A stretch of 64,000 bases of DNA from a virus (IMGVR_UViG_3300031111_000010:1-64000); one strand, 5' to 3'. Counted from the stretch's first letter, positions 1 through 8,293 are shown. Made by a program: numbers and translations. Notes: generated from the sequence alone by a model not told the origin.

Positions 1-10
1 TGATATCACT

Positions 11-214
11 ATGAAAGAAACTAAAGAACAATTATTAATTAGGAGAGTATTTAAACTTATATCTAACCATCATTTCGGTGATCATAAAATGTCTCCATCA
101 TATATCAATCATATACGTTTTGATAGACAATTGGGAGATGATATAAGTAATTATATACAATCAAAAAATCCTGAGTATTATAATAAGAAAAGGAAGGAAT
201 ATGAAAGAAATTAA
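11..214 (+). CDS. Hypothetical protein, 67 aa (5' end may lie outside window)
   Basis: Small basic protein with no family I recognise. The frame stays open to the window edge, so the ATG at 11 may not be the real start and only ten upstream bases are visible. It overlaps the next gene by 14 bases, as expected in a compact phage operon of small genes. Confidence 0.55.
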   Translation: MKETKEQLLIRRVFKLISNHHFGDHKMSPSYINHIRFDRQLGDDISNYIQSKNPEYYNKKRKEYERN

Positions 215-413
215 ATATATATGTGATAATTGTAAAGAACCAATAAAAAATGGTGGTATGATAAATGGTTATATCAATTTTAATGATGCTGGATTTAATC
301 ATCCACCTAAATTAATATACGTTTCACCTGATAATATGAGTAAAGATTTATGTGAAAAATGTATGTTAACTGAAATTGAAAGATATGTTAAGATAAAAAT
401 GGAGAGATTATAG
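201..413 (+). CDS. Small putative zinc-binding protein, 70 aa
   Basis: Two CxxC knuckles are visible: C-D-N-C near residue 8 and C-E-K-C near residue 51. This is the usual spacing of a small zinc ribbon. An AAGGA-type ribosome site precedes the ATG inside the upstream gene. Its stop codon TAG overlaps the GTG start of the next gene. Function unknown; nucleic-acid or protein binding is inference from the knuckles. Confidence 0.7.
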   Translation: MKEIKYICDNCKEPIKNGGMINGYINFNDAGFNHPPKLIYVSPDNMSKDLCEKCMLTEIERYVKIKMERL

Positions 414-760
414 TGGAAAAGAAACTAATATCATTTACAGATGAGCAGTTAGAGAAAATTAAAGAGCATTCTGATAAATATAAAAAGACATTTACAGAAT
501 CAGTAAGGATATTGATTGACATAGGATTAAGAGAAGCATTTGATGAATCAGATATTCCAGATGAAGTATCTGAACGTCTTAAAGCATTAGAAGAATCAGT
601 TGAGAAGTTATCATGGTGGACTTCTGACGATAATACATCCAGATTGGGTAATTTAGAATTTCAAGTTGGTGAAATGCAAAAATCAATAAATGTCTTGACA
701 GCAGCAATGAAATTGTTTAAGAAACATGTAAAAGATAGAAGTATTCACTTACAGGATTAA
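413..760 (+). CDS. Putative ribbon-helix-helix/coiled-coil protein, 115 aa
   Basis: GTG start overlapping the previous stop, with GGAGAG seven bases upstream. Residues 5-45 (strand I-S-F-T-D-E followed by two helices containing T-E-S-V-R-I-L-I-D) resemble a ribbon-helix-helix DNA-binding fold. Residues 55-105 look like a heptad-rich coiled coil. It could be a small transcriptional regulator, but no DNA target is evident, so this is a fold guess. Confidence 0.65.
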   Translation: MEKKLISFTDEQLEKIKEHSDKYKKTFTESVRILIDIGLREAFDESDIPDEVSERLKALEESVEKLSWWTSDDNTSRLGNLEFQVGEMQKSINVLTAAMKLFKKHVKDRSIHLQD

Positions 761-762
761 AT

Positions 763-1035
763 ATGACCGAAAGAATTGTATCACGTTTAATACTCAAAGA
801 AAATGATGTGTTGGTATTATATCTACCAACAGATTATTTTAGACATAGAGAAATCATAACATCTATCTATAGACAGATCAAAGAAAGATTGATTGAAGCA
901 GGTAAAAAAAATAAAATACTCATAGTGCCTAGTGATGTTCAATTGGGTGTAATAGGAGAAAAAGAAGTAAAAGAACATATATCCAATATGGATTTGTGGT
1001 ATTTATGGGATGATGAAGGAGAGAATCATGATTGA
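763..1035 (+). CDS. Hypothetical protein, 90 aa
   Basis: Predicted alpha/beta protein with hydrophobic strands (residues 6-24 and 50-56) and an acidic C-terminus. AGGA lies seven bases before the ATG. It starts two bases after the previous stop. The next gene begins inside its last codons. No recognised family. Confidence 0.65.
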   Translation: MTERIVSRLILKENDVLVLYLPTDYFRHREIITSIYRQIKERLIEAGKKNKILIVPSDVQLGVIGEKEVKEHISNMDLWYLWDDEGENHD

Positions 1036-1243
1036 GATATACCAAGACAAGATCGATCAGTGGAGATTCAGAATCAAAGCAGCAAACCATAAGATATTAG
1101 CACATTCGGAAGGATACAATCAAAAAGAATCATGTATCAATGGTATTAGATCATTGCTTGAAAATGTTTGTGTTGATAAAATAACAAGAGAACTTATCAT
1201 AAAATCTATTAAAGAGAGAAAGGAGAGAATTGACAATGTTTGA
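1028..1243 (+). CDS. DUF1508 (YegP-like) domain protein, 71 aa
   Basis: Contains the hallmark W-R-F-R-I-K-A-A-N then H-S-E-G-Y followed by C-x-N-G-I, matching the DUF1508/YegP repeat, a small beta-alpha domain found in bacteria and phages. YegP has two repeats; this has one. I chose the ATG at 1028 because AAGGAGAGAATC sits directly upstream. It overlaps the end of the 90-aa gene by eight bases. Biochemical role unknown. Confidence 0.8.
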   Translation: MIEIYQDKIDQWRFRIKAANHKILAHSEGYNQKESCINGIRSLLENVCVDKITRELIIKSIKERKERIDNV

Positions 1244-1547
1244 CGATATTTTGGGACCAAGACAAGAAAAGATAAGATATCATGGTGAAAAGAGAAAAGT
1301 AGACCCTATGGACAATCAGAAACCAATACCACCTTCAATTGGTGGTGTAAAAGGTAGACCAGTACCAATATCAACAGGAACACCATTAAACAGTAATAGA
1401 GCTAAAAAACAAACTGATCCTTGGGAAGAAGATATTGAACTTGAAGAAGAATGTGAAGAAGAATGTGAAGAAGAATGTTGTGAGGATTGCTCTGGTGATC
1501 CAATCGGTTGTTTTGATGAATGTAAAGATGATGAATGGTCAGTCTAA
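1236..1547 (+). CDS. Hypothetical acidic Cys/Glu-rich protein, 103 aa
   Basis: Start at 1236 follows AAGGAGAG. The first 70 residues are Pro/Lys-rich and probably disordered. The last 35 contain a repeat of E-E-C followed by E-C-C-E-D-C and further cysteines (eight in about 30 residues), suggesting a metal-binding acidic tail. It overlaps the DUF1508 gene by eight bases. No family recognised. Confidence 0.7.
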   Translation: MFDDILGPRQEKIRYHGEKRKVDPMDNQKPIPPSIGGVKGRPVPISTGTPLNSNRAKKQTDPWEEDIELEEECEEECEEECCEDCSGDPIGCFDECKDDEWSV

Positions 1548-1562
1548 AAGAAAGGAGAATGA

Positions 1563-1775
1563 ATGCAATTACCTGAAAGATGTCCTGAATGTGGTGGTAA
1601 ATTAGAATATATATCCGATGTCCATTTAATTGCTAATACCGATCCACAAGAAACTGGTATAGAAGGAAATTGTTTCAGGTGTGGTGCTATGGTATATTCT
1701 CAATTTAAAATGTATCAATCAGAAGTAACAATATTTGATGAATATGGTAATGAAAAAGAAACTAAAAAATTATAA
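1563..1775 (+). CDS. Zinc-ribbon protein, 70 aa
   Basis: C-P-E-C-G-G-K at residues 7-13 and C-F-R-C-G near residue 38 form a classic two-knuckle zinc ribbon. An AGGAGAATGA ribosome site precedes the ATG. It is the third small Cys-knuckle protein in the first 2 kb. Partner unknown. Confidence 0.75.
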   Translation: MQLPERCPECGGKLEYISDVHLIANTDPQETGIEGNCFRCGAMVYSQFKMYQSEVTIFDEYGNEKETKKL

Positions 1776-1791
1776 AATTATAAATAATAGT

Positions 1792-2220
1792 ATGAAGTAC
1801 ATAACCATATTGGTATTTCTAATCTTCTCATTAGCTACAAATGCTTTTGCAGAATGGGAGAAGAAAGATTATGTTACCTATTTCGGCACAACAGATCAAA
1901 CGATTACATGTGCTTGGGATGCAGTAGAAAATGCTGAAGGGTATCAAGTAGAATTATATCATGTTGAACGTGACTCAATAACAAGAGTTGCATCAGAAGG
2001 CTTGACAGATACCCAAATTGTATTATCTTTACCAAGAAGTGGTCATTTTGTACCAAGGATAAGAGCATGTGCTGATTATCCAGCATGTGAAACTTACAGT
2101 GAATGGTCAGAATCCACTAATTCAGAGGTTGCATCAGTAGATGGACAACCTAGAGCTTGGTGGATATATGGTTATGTTGCACCACCGGGACCAATAATTA
2201 TAGGAATAGGAGGAAATTAA
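1792..2220 (+). CDS. Secreted/periplasmic FN3-like protein, 142 aa
   Basis: The first 20 residues form a textbook Sec signal peptide (K then a hydrophobic stretch ending T-N-A-F-A before E-W). The rest reads as a single fibronectin-III-like beta sandwich (A-W-D-A-V-E-N-A-E-G-Y-Q-V-E then W-S-E-S-T near the end). A clear Shine-Dalgarno is missing at both plausible ATGs (1750 and 1792); I chose the one that gives a compact signal peptide. A phage-encoded exported protein may modify the host envelope; that is inference. Confidence 0.65.
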   Translation: MKYITILVFLIFSLATNAFAEWEKKDYVTYFGTTDQTITCAWDAVENAEGYQVELYHVERDSITRVASEGLTDTQIVLSLPRSGHFVPRIRACADYPACETYSEWSESTNSEVASVDGQPRAWWIYGYVAPPGPIIIGIGGN

Positions 2221-2223
2221 ATT

Positions 2224-2535
2224 ATGGCAAAAGTAAAATCAGTACAACTATCTTTTCCACCATCAGAATCGCCTGATGTAGTGGGATACAAACTTTACAT
2301 GGTAGAAGCACCAGCAGTAGTAGATTATGATTCACCATCATATGATTTAGGAGATAACACATCCATTGATTTAGCTACATTGGATGGTATGACTTCTCAG
2401 GATGGAGTGTATAATCTTGGTCTGACTGCTGTTGATGATGCAGGGAATGAAAGCTCAATGAGCTTACTGAATGATGTCCCTTTAGATTTCATGGCACCAA
2501 ACCCTCCGGGGGCAATGCTAATCACAAGAACATAG
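2224..2535 (+). CDS. FN3-like domain protein, 103 aa
   Basis: Sequence pattern S-x-P-D-V-V-G-Y-K-L-Y then G-V-Y-N-L-G-L-T-A-V-D-D-A-G-N-E-S is a fibronectin type III-like domain. It has no signal peptide, unlike the gene four bases upstream with which it shares fold class. AGGAGGAAATTAAATT precedes the ATG. It is the last gene before a strong terminator. It could be a decoration or fibre protein. Confidence 0.7.
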   Translation: MAKVKSVQLSFPPSESPDVVGYKLYMVEAPAVVDYDSPSYDLGDNTSIDLATLDGMTSQDGVYNLGLTAVDDAGNESSMSLLNDVPLDFMAPNPPGAMLITRT

Positions 2536-2591
2536 TAGAATTGTTCGTGTGGATAGTAGAAAAGTGCTATGAAAAATTAGTTAAATTAATT

Positions 2592-2623
2592 ACGGGTTAG
2601 CCTAACGGTTAACCCGTTTTTTT
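2592..2623 (+). terminator. Rho-independent terminator
   Basis: Perfect 8-bp stem ACGGGTTA/TAACCCGT with a 10-base loop, followed by a seven-T run. It closes the operon of small genes that ends at 2535. Confidence 0.85.
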
Positions 2624-2635
2624 ATAACAAAAAAA

Positions 2636-2643
2636 TATAAATA
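2636..2643 (+). promoter_or_regulatory. T4-type late promoter TATAAATA
   Basis: Exact T4 late -10 octamer between the terminator and the DUF1353 gene. Known from T4: this motif is read by gp55-directed RNA polymerase. It would start the packaged-protein operon from 2671 on. Confidence 0.75.
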
Positions 2644-2670
2644 AATGTAGACAGATAAAATGGAGGTTAC

Positions 2671-3093
2671 ATGTCTACATTTACTACACCGTTGAGAACT
2701 GAATTAGTTGGAAAGTATCAATTTAAATTAATTGAACCTTTCGAATACCATATCGGTGAGTATCCAGCACCAACACCTTTACATATAATCAAGGTGCCAG
2801 CAGGATATATCACCGATTTTGCGTCCATACCAAGAGTATTTTGGCCTATCGTTTCACCAGTTGATGAATATGCTAAAGCAGCAGTAATTCACGATTGGTT
2901 ACATGTCAGAGGATATTTCAGTAGAACTACAACAGATGATATATTCAATGAAGCTATGAAAGTACTCAACGTACCTGATTGGAAACGAAGAATTGTATAT
3001 AATGCCGTGAAGTATTTTAGTGGATATGCATGGAGAAGAAACAGAAAGAAATATGGTACTCATAAAATAGAGGTACATAACTATGAGATTTAA
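2671..3093 (+). CDS. DUF1353 family phage protein, 140 aa
   Basis: V-P-A-G-Y-I-T-D-F-A-S-I-P-R near residues 43-56 and A-A-V-I-H-D-W-L-H near 70-78 are the signature of the DUF1353 family of phage proteins, of uncertain role and often near structural genes. Late promoter 28 bases upstream and a GGAGG ribosome site. Its 3' end overlaps the next start by 11 bases. Confidence 0.85.
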   Translation: MSTFTTPLRTELVGKYQFKLIEPFEYHIGEYPAPTPLHIIKVPAGYITDFASIPRVFWPIVSPVDEYAKAAVIHDWLHVRGYFSRTTTDDIFNEAMKVLNVPDWKRRIVYNAVKYFSGYAWRRNRKKYGTHKIEVHNYEI

Positions 3094-3730
3094 AAATTAT
3101 TTGAAAGAAATAAATTATGTTGAGAGAGTAGATGAAATCGTATTACTACCAAAAGAGATTCATCCTAAAAAGACAGTAAAGGCATACAAACTATTCAGAA
3201 CAAAAGGAGGTAAAATCTATCCATTATATGTAAAGGCAAATGATGCGATACCAATTGGTAAATGGATTGAAGCTGAAATAGGAGAGATGTCACCAAGAGG
3301 AAAAGTCAAATCCAAATTAGGTGATTTAGCGTTTAGACCCGGATGGCATTCAGGTGATATGCCTATTGCTACTCATATTGGTGGTAAGAGTAAAGGAACA
3401 TCTCAAAAGAAACCTGATTATAGACCAGACAACCAAGTATGGGCTGAAGTGCTTGTACCTGCTGATGTTGATTGGCAAGAAGAAGCAAATCGTAGAGCTA
3501 AGAAAACCAAAGCAGGTAAGATCATTCCAAGAACAGCACATATCACAGATCAAATACCAAAAGGTGGATTCTATAAATATAAGACAAATGCTAATATGAC
3601 AGGATCATGGCTTATTAGTGGTGCTATTAAAGTAAAGAGAATTCTATCAGATGCCGAAGTTGAGAAATTAAATTTAGGTTTCGGTGTAGCTGATTTACCA
3701 AGACTGAGTAAACTACAAAAGGCAGCATAA
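3083..3730 (+). CDS. Probable head-packaged protein with N-terminal targeting leader, 215 aa
   Basis: Begins M-R-F-K-N-Y-L-K-E, the shared leader whose L-x-E end matches the T4 gp21 prohead-protease cleavage rule. The body contains W-H-S-G-D-M-P-I-A-T-H-I-G, a motif I associate with uncharacterised domains of phage polyvalent proteins, and several K-R-x-K clusters. Enzymatic role unknown. GAGGT ribosome site. It overlaps both neighbours. Inference: made late, packaged in the prohead, trimmed and possibly injected. Confidence 0.75.
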   Translation: MRFKNYLKEINYVERVDEIVLLPKEIHPKKTVKAYKLFRTKGGKIYPLYVKANDAIPIGKWIEAEIGEMSPRGKVKSKLGDLAFRPGWHSGDMPIATHIGGKSKGTSQKKPDYRPDNQVWAEVLVPADVDWQEEANRRAKKTKAGKIIPRTAHITDQIPKGGFYKYKTNANMTGSWLISGAIKVKRILSDAEVEKLNLGFGVADLPRLSKLQKAA

Positions 3731-4377
3731 TGAGATTTAAACAATATATACATGAAATGGCAATGCCTAGAGAACTTGATCTTAAAAAGACATATTATCA
3801 TGGTACGAGTAAAGACAAGTTTGGAGAGGGTATATTAAAGAAAGGTATAAATCCACCTGATCTTACAACCAAGAAGAAGAACAACCTAACACCAGTTGAA
3901 GGTATGGTATATATAACACCAAATTTAGAATATGCTTTGATCTATGCATTGGGTGCTAATATGATTGGATCGAAATCACTTCCTGATTTTATGACTAAGA
4001 AAGGTGAGGAAAATATGTATCTTTTCGTTATTGATGGAAAGCAATTAAAAGACATTCAGCCAGATGAAGATTCTATTGGTGAGATGATAATGAAGAAAAA
4101 GCCAAAATGGATATGGGAACTAGCAGATGCTGTATTGTCATATGATGTAATGGATAGAGTAATGGATGGTGAATATGAGTATTGGGCAAAAGCTGGTAAA
4201 ATATTATTGAAAAATATGACTGATGAAGAAAAATTAAAATTGATAGATGCTGGCGCACATATAGCTCATACAGGATCATTGAAACCAAAGGAAGCATGGA
4301 TATTACCAAAAGCAGAAAACCATAGATTGAATAAGAAAGGATCAAATTTCTTCAAAATAGCAAAGAGAATAAAATGA
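3730..4377 (+). CDS. ADP-ribosyltransferase-like protein with packaging leader, 215 aa
   Basis: After the leader M-R-F-K-Q-Y-I-H-E, residues 21-75 read Y-Y-H-G-T-S then G-I then V-Y-I-T-P-N-L-E-Y-A-L-I-Y-A. This is the pattern of ART/KptA-type NAD-using transferases (H at strand 1, Y-x-T/S strand, A-x-x-Y-A helix). T4 packages the ADP-ribosyltransferase Alt with its DNA, so a packaged ART-like effector fits the leader. Substrate unknown. I cannot place the catalytic Glu with confidence. The start overlaps the previous stop by one base. Confidence 0.65.
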   Translation: MRFKQYIHEMAMPRELDLKKTYYHGTSKDKFGEGILKKGINPPDLTTKKKNNLTPVEGMVYITPNLEYALIYALGANMIGSKSLPDFMTKKGEENMYLFVIDGKQLKDIQPDEDSIGEMIMKKKPKWIWELADAVLSYDVMDRVMDGEYEYWAKAGKILLKNMTDEEKLKLIDAGAHIAHTGSLKPKEAWILPKAENHRLNKKGSNFFKIAKRIK

Positions 4378-5033
4378 GATTACAAAAATATATAAATGAA
4401 GCATTAAAGGATACAGACGATTTTGGCGCAACAGGTAGGAAGTTTGAAGCTGCATTTATTAAAGCATTGAAGCAAATTGATGTAGAACATAAAGAGAATA
4501 GATATGCTGGTGCTGGATGGGATATTAAATCAGTTGGACCTAAATGGGTTCAACTGTTATTTGATAAGGAAATCAATATCAAGATATTCTCAGCTAAGTG
4601 GATGTTCGGCTCAACTGAATTAGCTACTATGCTTCCATGGTCAGAACCAGATGAGAAGTTCGATAAAGACAAAATGGAAATGAGAGTAAAACGATATCTC
4701 AATAAAAAGGGATTATCGGATATTACATTTCTCAAGCCAAGAACAGCAGAGATACAAAAAGAGATTATTCAAGCAGTAAAGAGTAAAGACATAGAATCAT
4801 TAGAGAAAGTAATGGTCAAGAAGAATTTTCAATTTGAGAAGTTGGGTAGAACATATGATGTGAGAATATTACAGAAGAAGGATGGCACCGTATCATCTAT
4901 TGCTATTGACAAGGGTGGTAAAGTTTTCATGCGTGGTGAGAAACCAAGAAAGATGGGTGGCTCAATGTTAGTAGCATTTAAAGCACCTACGAATAAACTA
5001 TCTAAAGTGAATAAGACGATAATCAAGAAATAG
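4374..5033 (+). CDS. Leader-bearing protein, possible nuclease fold, 219 aa
   Basis: Starts M-R-L-Q-K-Y-I-N-E-A. Residues 40-75 contain A-G-W-D-I-K-S and D-K-E-I-N-I-K-I, a D...(I)xIK arrangement that could be part of a PD-(D/E)XK nuclease core; this is a weak pattern call. Overlaps the upstream gene by four bases (ATGA). Its position in the packaged-protein operon suggests a virion-associated protein. Confidence 0.55.
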   Translation: MRLQKYINEALKDTDDFGATGRKFEAAFIKALKQIDVEHKENRYAGAGWDIKSVGPKWVQLLFDKEINIKIFSAKWMFGSTELATMLPWSEPDEKFDKDKMEMRVKRYLNKKGLSDITFLKPRTAEIQKEIIQAVKSKDIESLEKVMVKKNFQFEKLGRTYDVRILQKKDGTVSSIAIDKGGKVFMRGEKPRKMGGSMLVAFKAPTNKLSKVNKTIIKK

Positions 5034-5040
5034 AGGTAAT

Positions 5041-5241
5041 ATGAAATTTAAAAATTATTTAAACGAATCAATGAAAGTAAAAACTGAGAAGAACGAAACA
5101 GGACATGTTCATTATGCTGAAGTTGATGAAGATGGAAATGGTAATACTACATCCACATCCACAGGAGAAGACCATGTTCATAGAGTATTTGAATGGATAG
5201 TACAACCTGCCATGGGGCATTTACATAATTTGGAGTTATAA
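5041..5241 (+). CDS. Small His-rich leader-bearing protein, 66 aa
   Basis: Leader M-K-F-K-N-Y-L-N-E-S, then H-V-H-Y-A-E-V-D-E-D-G-N-G and later D-H-V-H-R and G-H-L-H. Three H-x-H pairs suggest metal binding. AGAGGTAAT ribosome site. No recognised family, though similar H-x-H small phage proteins exist. Confidence 0.7.
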   Translation: MKFKNYLNESMKVKTEKNETGHVHYAEVDEDGNGNTTSTSTGEDHVHRVFEWIVQPAMGHLHNLEL

Positions 5242-5242
5242 T

Positions 5243-5989
5243 ATGATTATAGAAGGAGTAGAAGGATCATTAAATTTAAGGGTATTATTTAAAGAATGTG
5301 ATAAAAAGTATTTCGGTGGTGCTATGCCTCCATGTAAGGTAAGATGGTCTGGTAAATTAAAACGTGCAATCGGTAGAGCACAAGTAAAGTGGAGAGGTCA
5401 ACCTGTTAGTAAAAGAGGAAATTTAAATAAACTATTACCAGAAATACCACAAGTAGATGTACAAATAGATATGAGTAGTCTTAATATTGCTTTGGCAACT
5501 GGTAATGATTTAACCAAAGAGGATGTAACTGCTATATTATTACATGAGATGGTTCATATTCTATTATTCTCACAACGTAAATTAGGTGGACATCATGGAA
5601 CACCAGAATTTGATGGATGGATTAAAAGACTGAGAAAAGAATCAGGATTGAATATACCATTTAAAGAATCCTCATTTAAGAAATCACCTAAGTTGAAAGC
5701 TAAAACAGCATATATCGCATTGATCTATCAAAGAGATGGTAAGATAGGTGCATGTACCTATACTCAAAAAGTGGTGTATAGTAGTGACTTTGAAATGCAA
5801 TTAGATAGAATGGCTAAACGATATTTCAGAAAGATTGAAGTCTATTATGCTTCACATGCAATAGTAAATACAATACCATCAAAACGTACATTCAGAAGTA
5901 TAACATGGCATAACTTAGACCCATCAGACGTAGATCAGGTAGTGAGAGAAATTAAAAAGAACGGTAAGAAGATATTCAGTTCAGAGTAA
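5243..5989 (+). CDS. SprT-like zinc metalloprotease, 248 aa
   Basis: H-E-M-V-H near residue 103 is the HExxH zinc-metalloprotease motif, preceded by an N-terminal region (L-F-K-E-C-D-K-K-Y-F-G-G-A-M-P) typical of SprT/Spartan-like domains and followed by H-H-G-T-P-E-F, a plausible third-ligand region. SprT-like proteins cleave DNA-bound or structural proteins. Unlike its neighbours it lacks the packaging leader. GGAG nine bases upstream of the ATG. Located among packaged-protein genes, so a role in virion maturation or in host attack are both possible. Confidence 0.8.
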   Translation: MIIEGVEGSLNLRVLFKECDKKYFGGAMPPCKVRWSGKLKRAIGRAQVKWRGQPVSKRGNLNKLLPEIPQVDVQIDMSSLNIALATGNDLTKEDVTAILLHEMVHILLFSQRKLGGHHGTPEFDGWIKRLRKESGLNIPFKESSFKKSPKLKAKTAYIALIYQRDGKIGACTYTQKVVYSSDFEMQLDRMAKRYFRKIEVYYASHAIVNTIPSKRTFRSITWHNLDPSDVDQVVREIKKNGKKIFSSE

Positions 5990-5998
5990 GGTGAGAAT

Positions 5999-6961
5999 AT
6001 GAGATTTAGAAGATATATAAATGAAATGTCCTATGAAGAAAAGGATATTCCAAGAACATTCAGAGTAGTATTTGAAATTGATCGATATGATGAGAATGAA
6101 ATGTTAAAAAATATCAAGCAATTAGCAAGTATGAAATTTGAAGGCATGACAGGTATATCAGATAAACATGATATTGGTTTTCATTGGTTGGGTGTAGCCA
6201 GAGATGCCATGCTCATTATGAAAGGAAAGGAAGTAGTAAAATTAAATAAACTCTCACGATTTCTCTATGGTAATCCTAATTATTTTTTAAGTAACAAAAT
6301 GGCAATGGCTAAGAGATTATTTAATAAGAGTGGTGGAACATTTGGTGATTCAAACATTATCCAAAACATATTAGAATATGTATTTAAAGAATTAGGAAAA
6401 TTAAATTCTACTCTAAAACATGATATTGAATATACTGCTGCCTATCAATCATACTCTCATTTCGCACATAAGAAACAAGTAAATATCAACAGTTCAAAAG
6501 ACCTTGTTAAGTGGATAAGGAAAACTGGTAAAGAAGTAAAAGAAGAAGAAGAAAAGAGAGAATGGAAAAGTAGTGAAAGAATTAGAGTTGTTGATATGAT
6601 AGCTGAATTATCTAATGGTCAAATCGAAAAAGCTATATATGATGCATTCGATCAAATAGGAAAAATATATGGGGATGAAGGTGAATGGGTAGTAAAGGAT
6701 TCAACATTCAAAGTACCAAAGGGATCACACCTTTATATATTAGTCAATCAAAAAGAATATAAGAAGATGAAAGATTTAGAATTAAATAATCCTGAACAAT
6801 GGAAGATCATGCAATTTATGAATAGAGATGAAGTAGTAAAGAAATATGATTTTCTAATGAAGTCACTTAAGAAATATGGAGTATTTAAAAAATACAAGGT
6901 GAAGTTTGTTGATGGTCAAGAGTGGAAGAAAATACAAAGTATGCATTTAAGCAGGAAATAA
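5999..6961 (+). CDS. Large leader-bearing protein of unknown function, 320 aa
   Basis: Leader M-R-F-R-R-Y-I-N-E-M. The body is helical and charged, with a K/E-rich linker near 180-190 and a C-terminal alpha/beta part containing F-K-V-P-K-G-S-H-L-Y-I-L-V. That strand resembles the S-F-x-V-P-x-G-x-x-L-x-I type of ART folds but is not diagnostic. AAGGTGAGAAT ribosome site. Candidate injected effector. Confidence 0.65.
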   Translation: MRFRRYINEMSYEEKDIPRTFRVVFEIDRYDENEMLKNIKQLASMKFEGMTGISDKHDIGFHWLGVARDAMLIMKGKEVVKLNKLSRFLYGNPNYFLSNKMAMAKRLFNKSGGTFGDSNIIQNILEYVFKELGKLNSTLKHDIEYTAAYQSYSHFAHKKQVNINSSKDLVKWIRKTGKEVKEEEEKREWKSSERIRVVDMIAELSNGQIEKAIYDAFDQIGKIYGDEGEWVVKDSTFKVPKGSHLYILVNQKEYKKMKDLELNNPEQWKIMQFMNRDEVVKKYDFLMKSLKKYGVFKKYKVKFVDGQEWKKIQSMHLSRK

Positions 6962-6967
6962 ATAACA

Positions 6968-7327
6968 ATGGAAAATAAATATAATATAGCAGTACAACTT
7001 TATACCTATAGAGCTAAAATAACAGAAGTATATGATGGTGATACATTTACTGCTGATATTAATTTAGGTATGGGTATACATATGCATGGTGTAAAGATTA
7101 GACTATTATATGTTGACACTCCTGAAATAAGGGGTGAGGAAAGATCAAGAGGTTTAGAGGTTAGGGATCATGTGAGAGAATTGATATTAGGCAAAGAAGT
7201 AGTAATTCAAACACAGCAAGATAAAACAGGTAAATATGGAAGGCTATTAGCCGAAGTATATATAAATAACGAAACACCATTATCAAGCTATTTAGTTGAG
7301 AACTTTATGGCTGAGTGGTACGAATAA
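6968..7327 (+). CDS. Staphylococcal-nuclease-like (SNase) protein, 119 aa
   Basis: V-Y-D-G-D-T-F (residues 21-27), K-I-R-L-L-Y-V-D-T-P-E (42-52) and the K-Y-G-R-L-L-A-E-V strand are the canonical thermonuclease motifs with the catalytic Arg/Asp/Glu set. It covers the whole OB-fold domain. It lacks a signal peptide and the packaging leader. It may degrade host DNA or RNA or process phage DNA. Confidence 0.88.
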   Translation: MENKYNIAVQLYTYRAKITEVYDGDTFTADINLGMGIHMHGVKIRLLYVDTPEIRGEERSRGLEVRDHVRELILGKEVVIQTQQDKTGKYGRLLAEVYINNETPLSSYLVENFMAEWYE

Positions 7328-7337
7328 GGAGAGAGAT

Positions 7338-7607
7338 ATGGATTTAATTGAAAAATATTTAGAAGAAGCAGAACCAATAATGCACTTTGGGAAATCTAAT
7401 TACACAACCAAAGGACAACAAACGAAAAACAGAAAAGATATAGATGTAAACATAATAGATACAGCTATAAGCGATCTTAAAAAAGCCAATAAGATATTGA
7501 AGTCTGCAAATTATGTTGATTTCAAGGTTCAATCTGAAGCAGGAAAACATTTAATTCAAGCGAAAAAAAAGATAGAATCACAAATAAAAGCTGCTAAGAT
7601 AAAATAA
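7338..7607 (+). CDS. Leader-bearing small protein, 89 aa
   Basis: ATG at 7338 follows AAGGAGAGAGAT. Begins M-D-L-I-E-K-Y-L-E-E-A, a variant of the packaging leader. The rest is lysine-rich and helical, ending in K-A-A-K-I-K. Possibly a small basic internal head protein that binds DNA; this is inference from charge and leader. Confidence 0.7.
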   Translation: MDLIEKYLEEAEPIMHFGKSNYTTKGQQTKNRKDIDVNIIDTAISDLKKANKILKSANYVDFKVQSEAGKHLIQAKKKIESQIKAAKIK

Positions 7608-7616
7608 GGAGAAGAC

Positions 7617-8057
7617 ATGGATACAGCAACATTTAAAGCATTACCAGTTACAACACATGCAGCAGCAGTTGCGGGTGGTGTAGCTATAGGTAGTAATTAT
7701 ATCACAAAAGATTTACAAGGACAAACAGGTAAAAGGGTATCTTATTTTACAAGAATTACTAAGATAAGAGAGAATGCAACTTACGTTAAAAACATGCCAA
7801 GAACTAGAAAACCAATTAGAGGATGGGAATTAGGTAGCAATCCAGCTTCAAGGACTGTATCGGGTTCTGATCCATTCACAGGAGCACCATATACTAAGGT
7901 AATAACTATAACAGCTAGTGGTAGTTGGCCTGATGGTGCAGTAAGTTATGAAACAAGTGCAGCTACTGTATCAGCATCAGTAATGCCTGACTTTTTACCG
8001 GGAACAAGCCAACAAACAGATGGATATGTAAGAATCTACGATGTACTGACAGATTAA
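7617..8057 (+). CDS. Hypothetical virion-type protein, 146 aa
   Basis: Strand-rich Thr/Ser/Gly protein with no leader. Starts M-D-T-A-T-F-K-A-L-P, resembling M-N-Y-A-T-F-A-A-L-S of the gene at 8557, so the two may be distant paralogs. AAGGAGAAGAC ribosome site. The composition suggests a small capsid or tail decoration protein. Confidence 0.65.
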   Translation: MDTATFKALPVTTHAAAVAGGVAIGSNYITKDLQGQTGKRVSYFTRITKIRENATYVKNMPRTRKPIRGWELGSNPASRTVSGSDPFTGAPYTKVITITASGSWPDGAVSYETSAATVSASVMPDFLPGTSQQTDGYVRIYDVLTD

Positions 8058-8066
8058 GGAGAAGAC

Positions 8067-8282
8067 ATGAATTTAATAGAGAAGTATTTAGGAGAAGCTA
8101 CACGATGTCCTGTTTGTGGACATCCATTAAATAGCAGATATCACAAAGAGAATTGTGAAGGTGGTGGTGAGAAGAAGCAAAAGAGAAAAGGCAAATATAA
8201 ACTACCTAAAATGCAGGGATATCAAGCAAGTAAATCTATGGGTGGACCCGGACACGGTATGTCACCAATGGGAAGAAGATAA
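8067..8282 (+). CDS. Leader-bearing zinc-finger protein, 71 aa
   Basis: M-N-L-I-E-K-Y-L-G-E-A leader, then C-P-V-C-G-H-P-L with a downstream H...C pair (residues 14-29), then a very basic K/R-rich stretch and a Gly/Met-rich tail. Looks like a small DNA-binding internal protein. AAGGAGAAGAC ribosome site, the same spacer as the previous gene. Confidence 0.7.
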   Translation: MNLIEKYLGEATRCPVCGHPLNSRYHKENCEGGGEKKQKRKGKYKLPKMQGYQASKSMGGPGHGMSPMGRR

Positions 8283-8293
8283 GGAGAAGTGAT

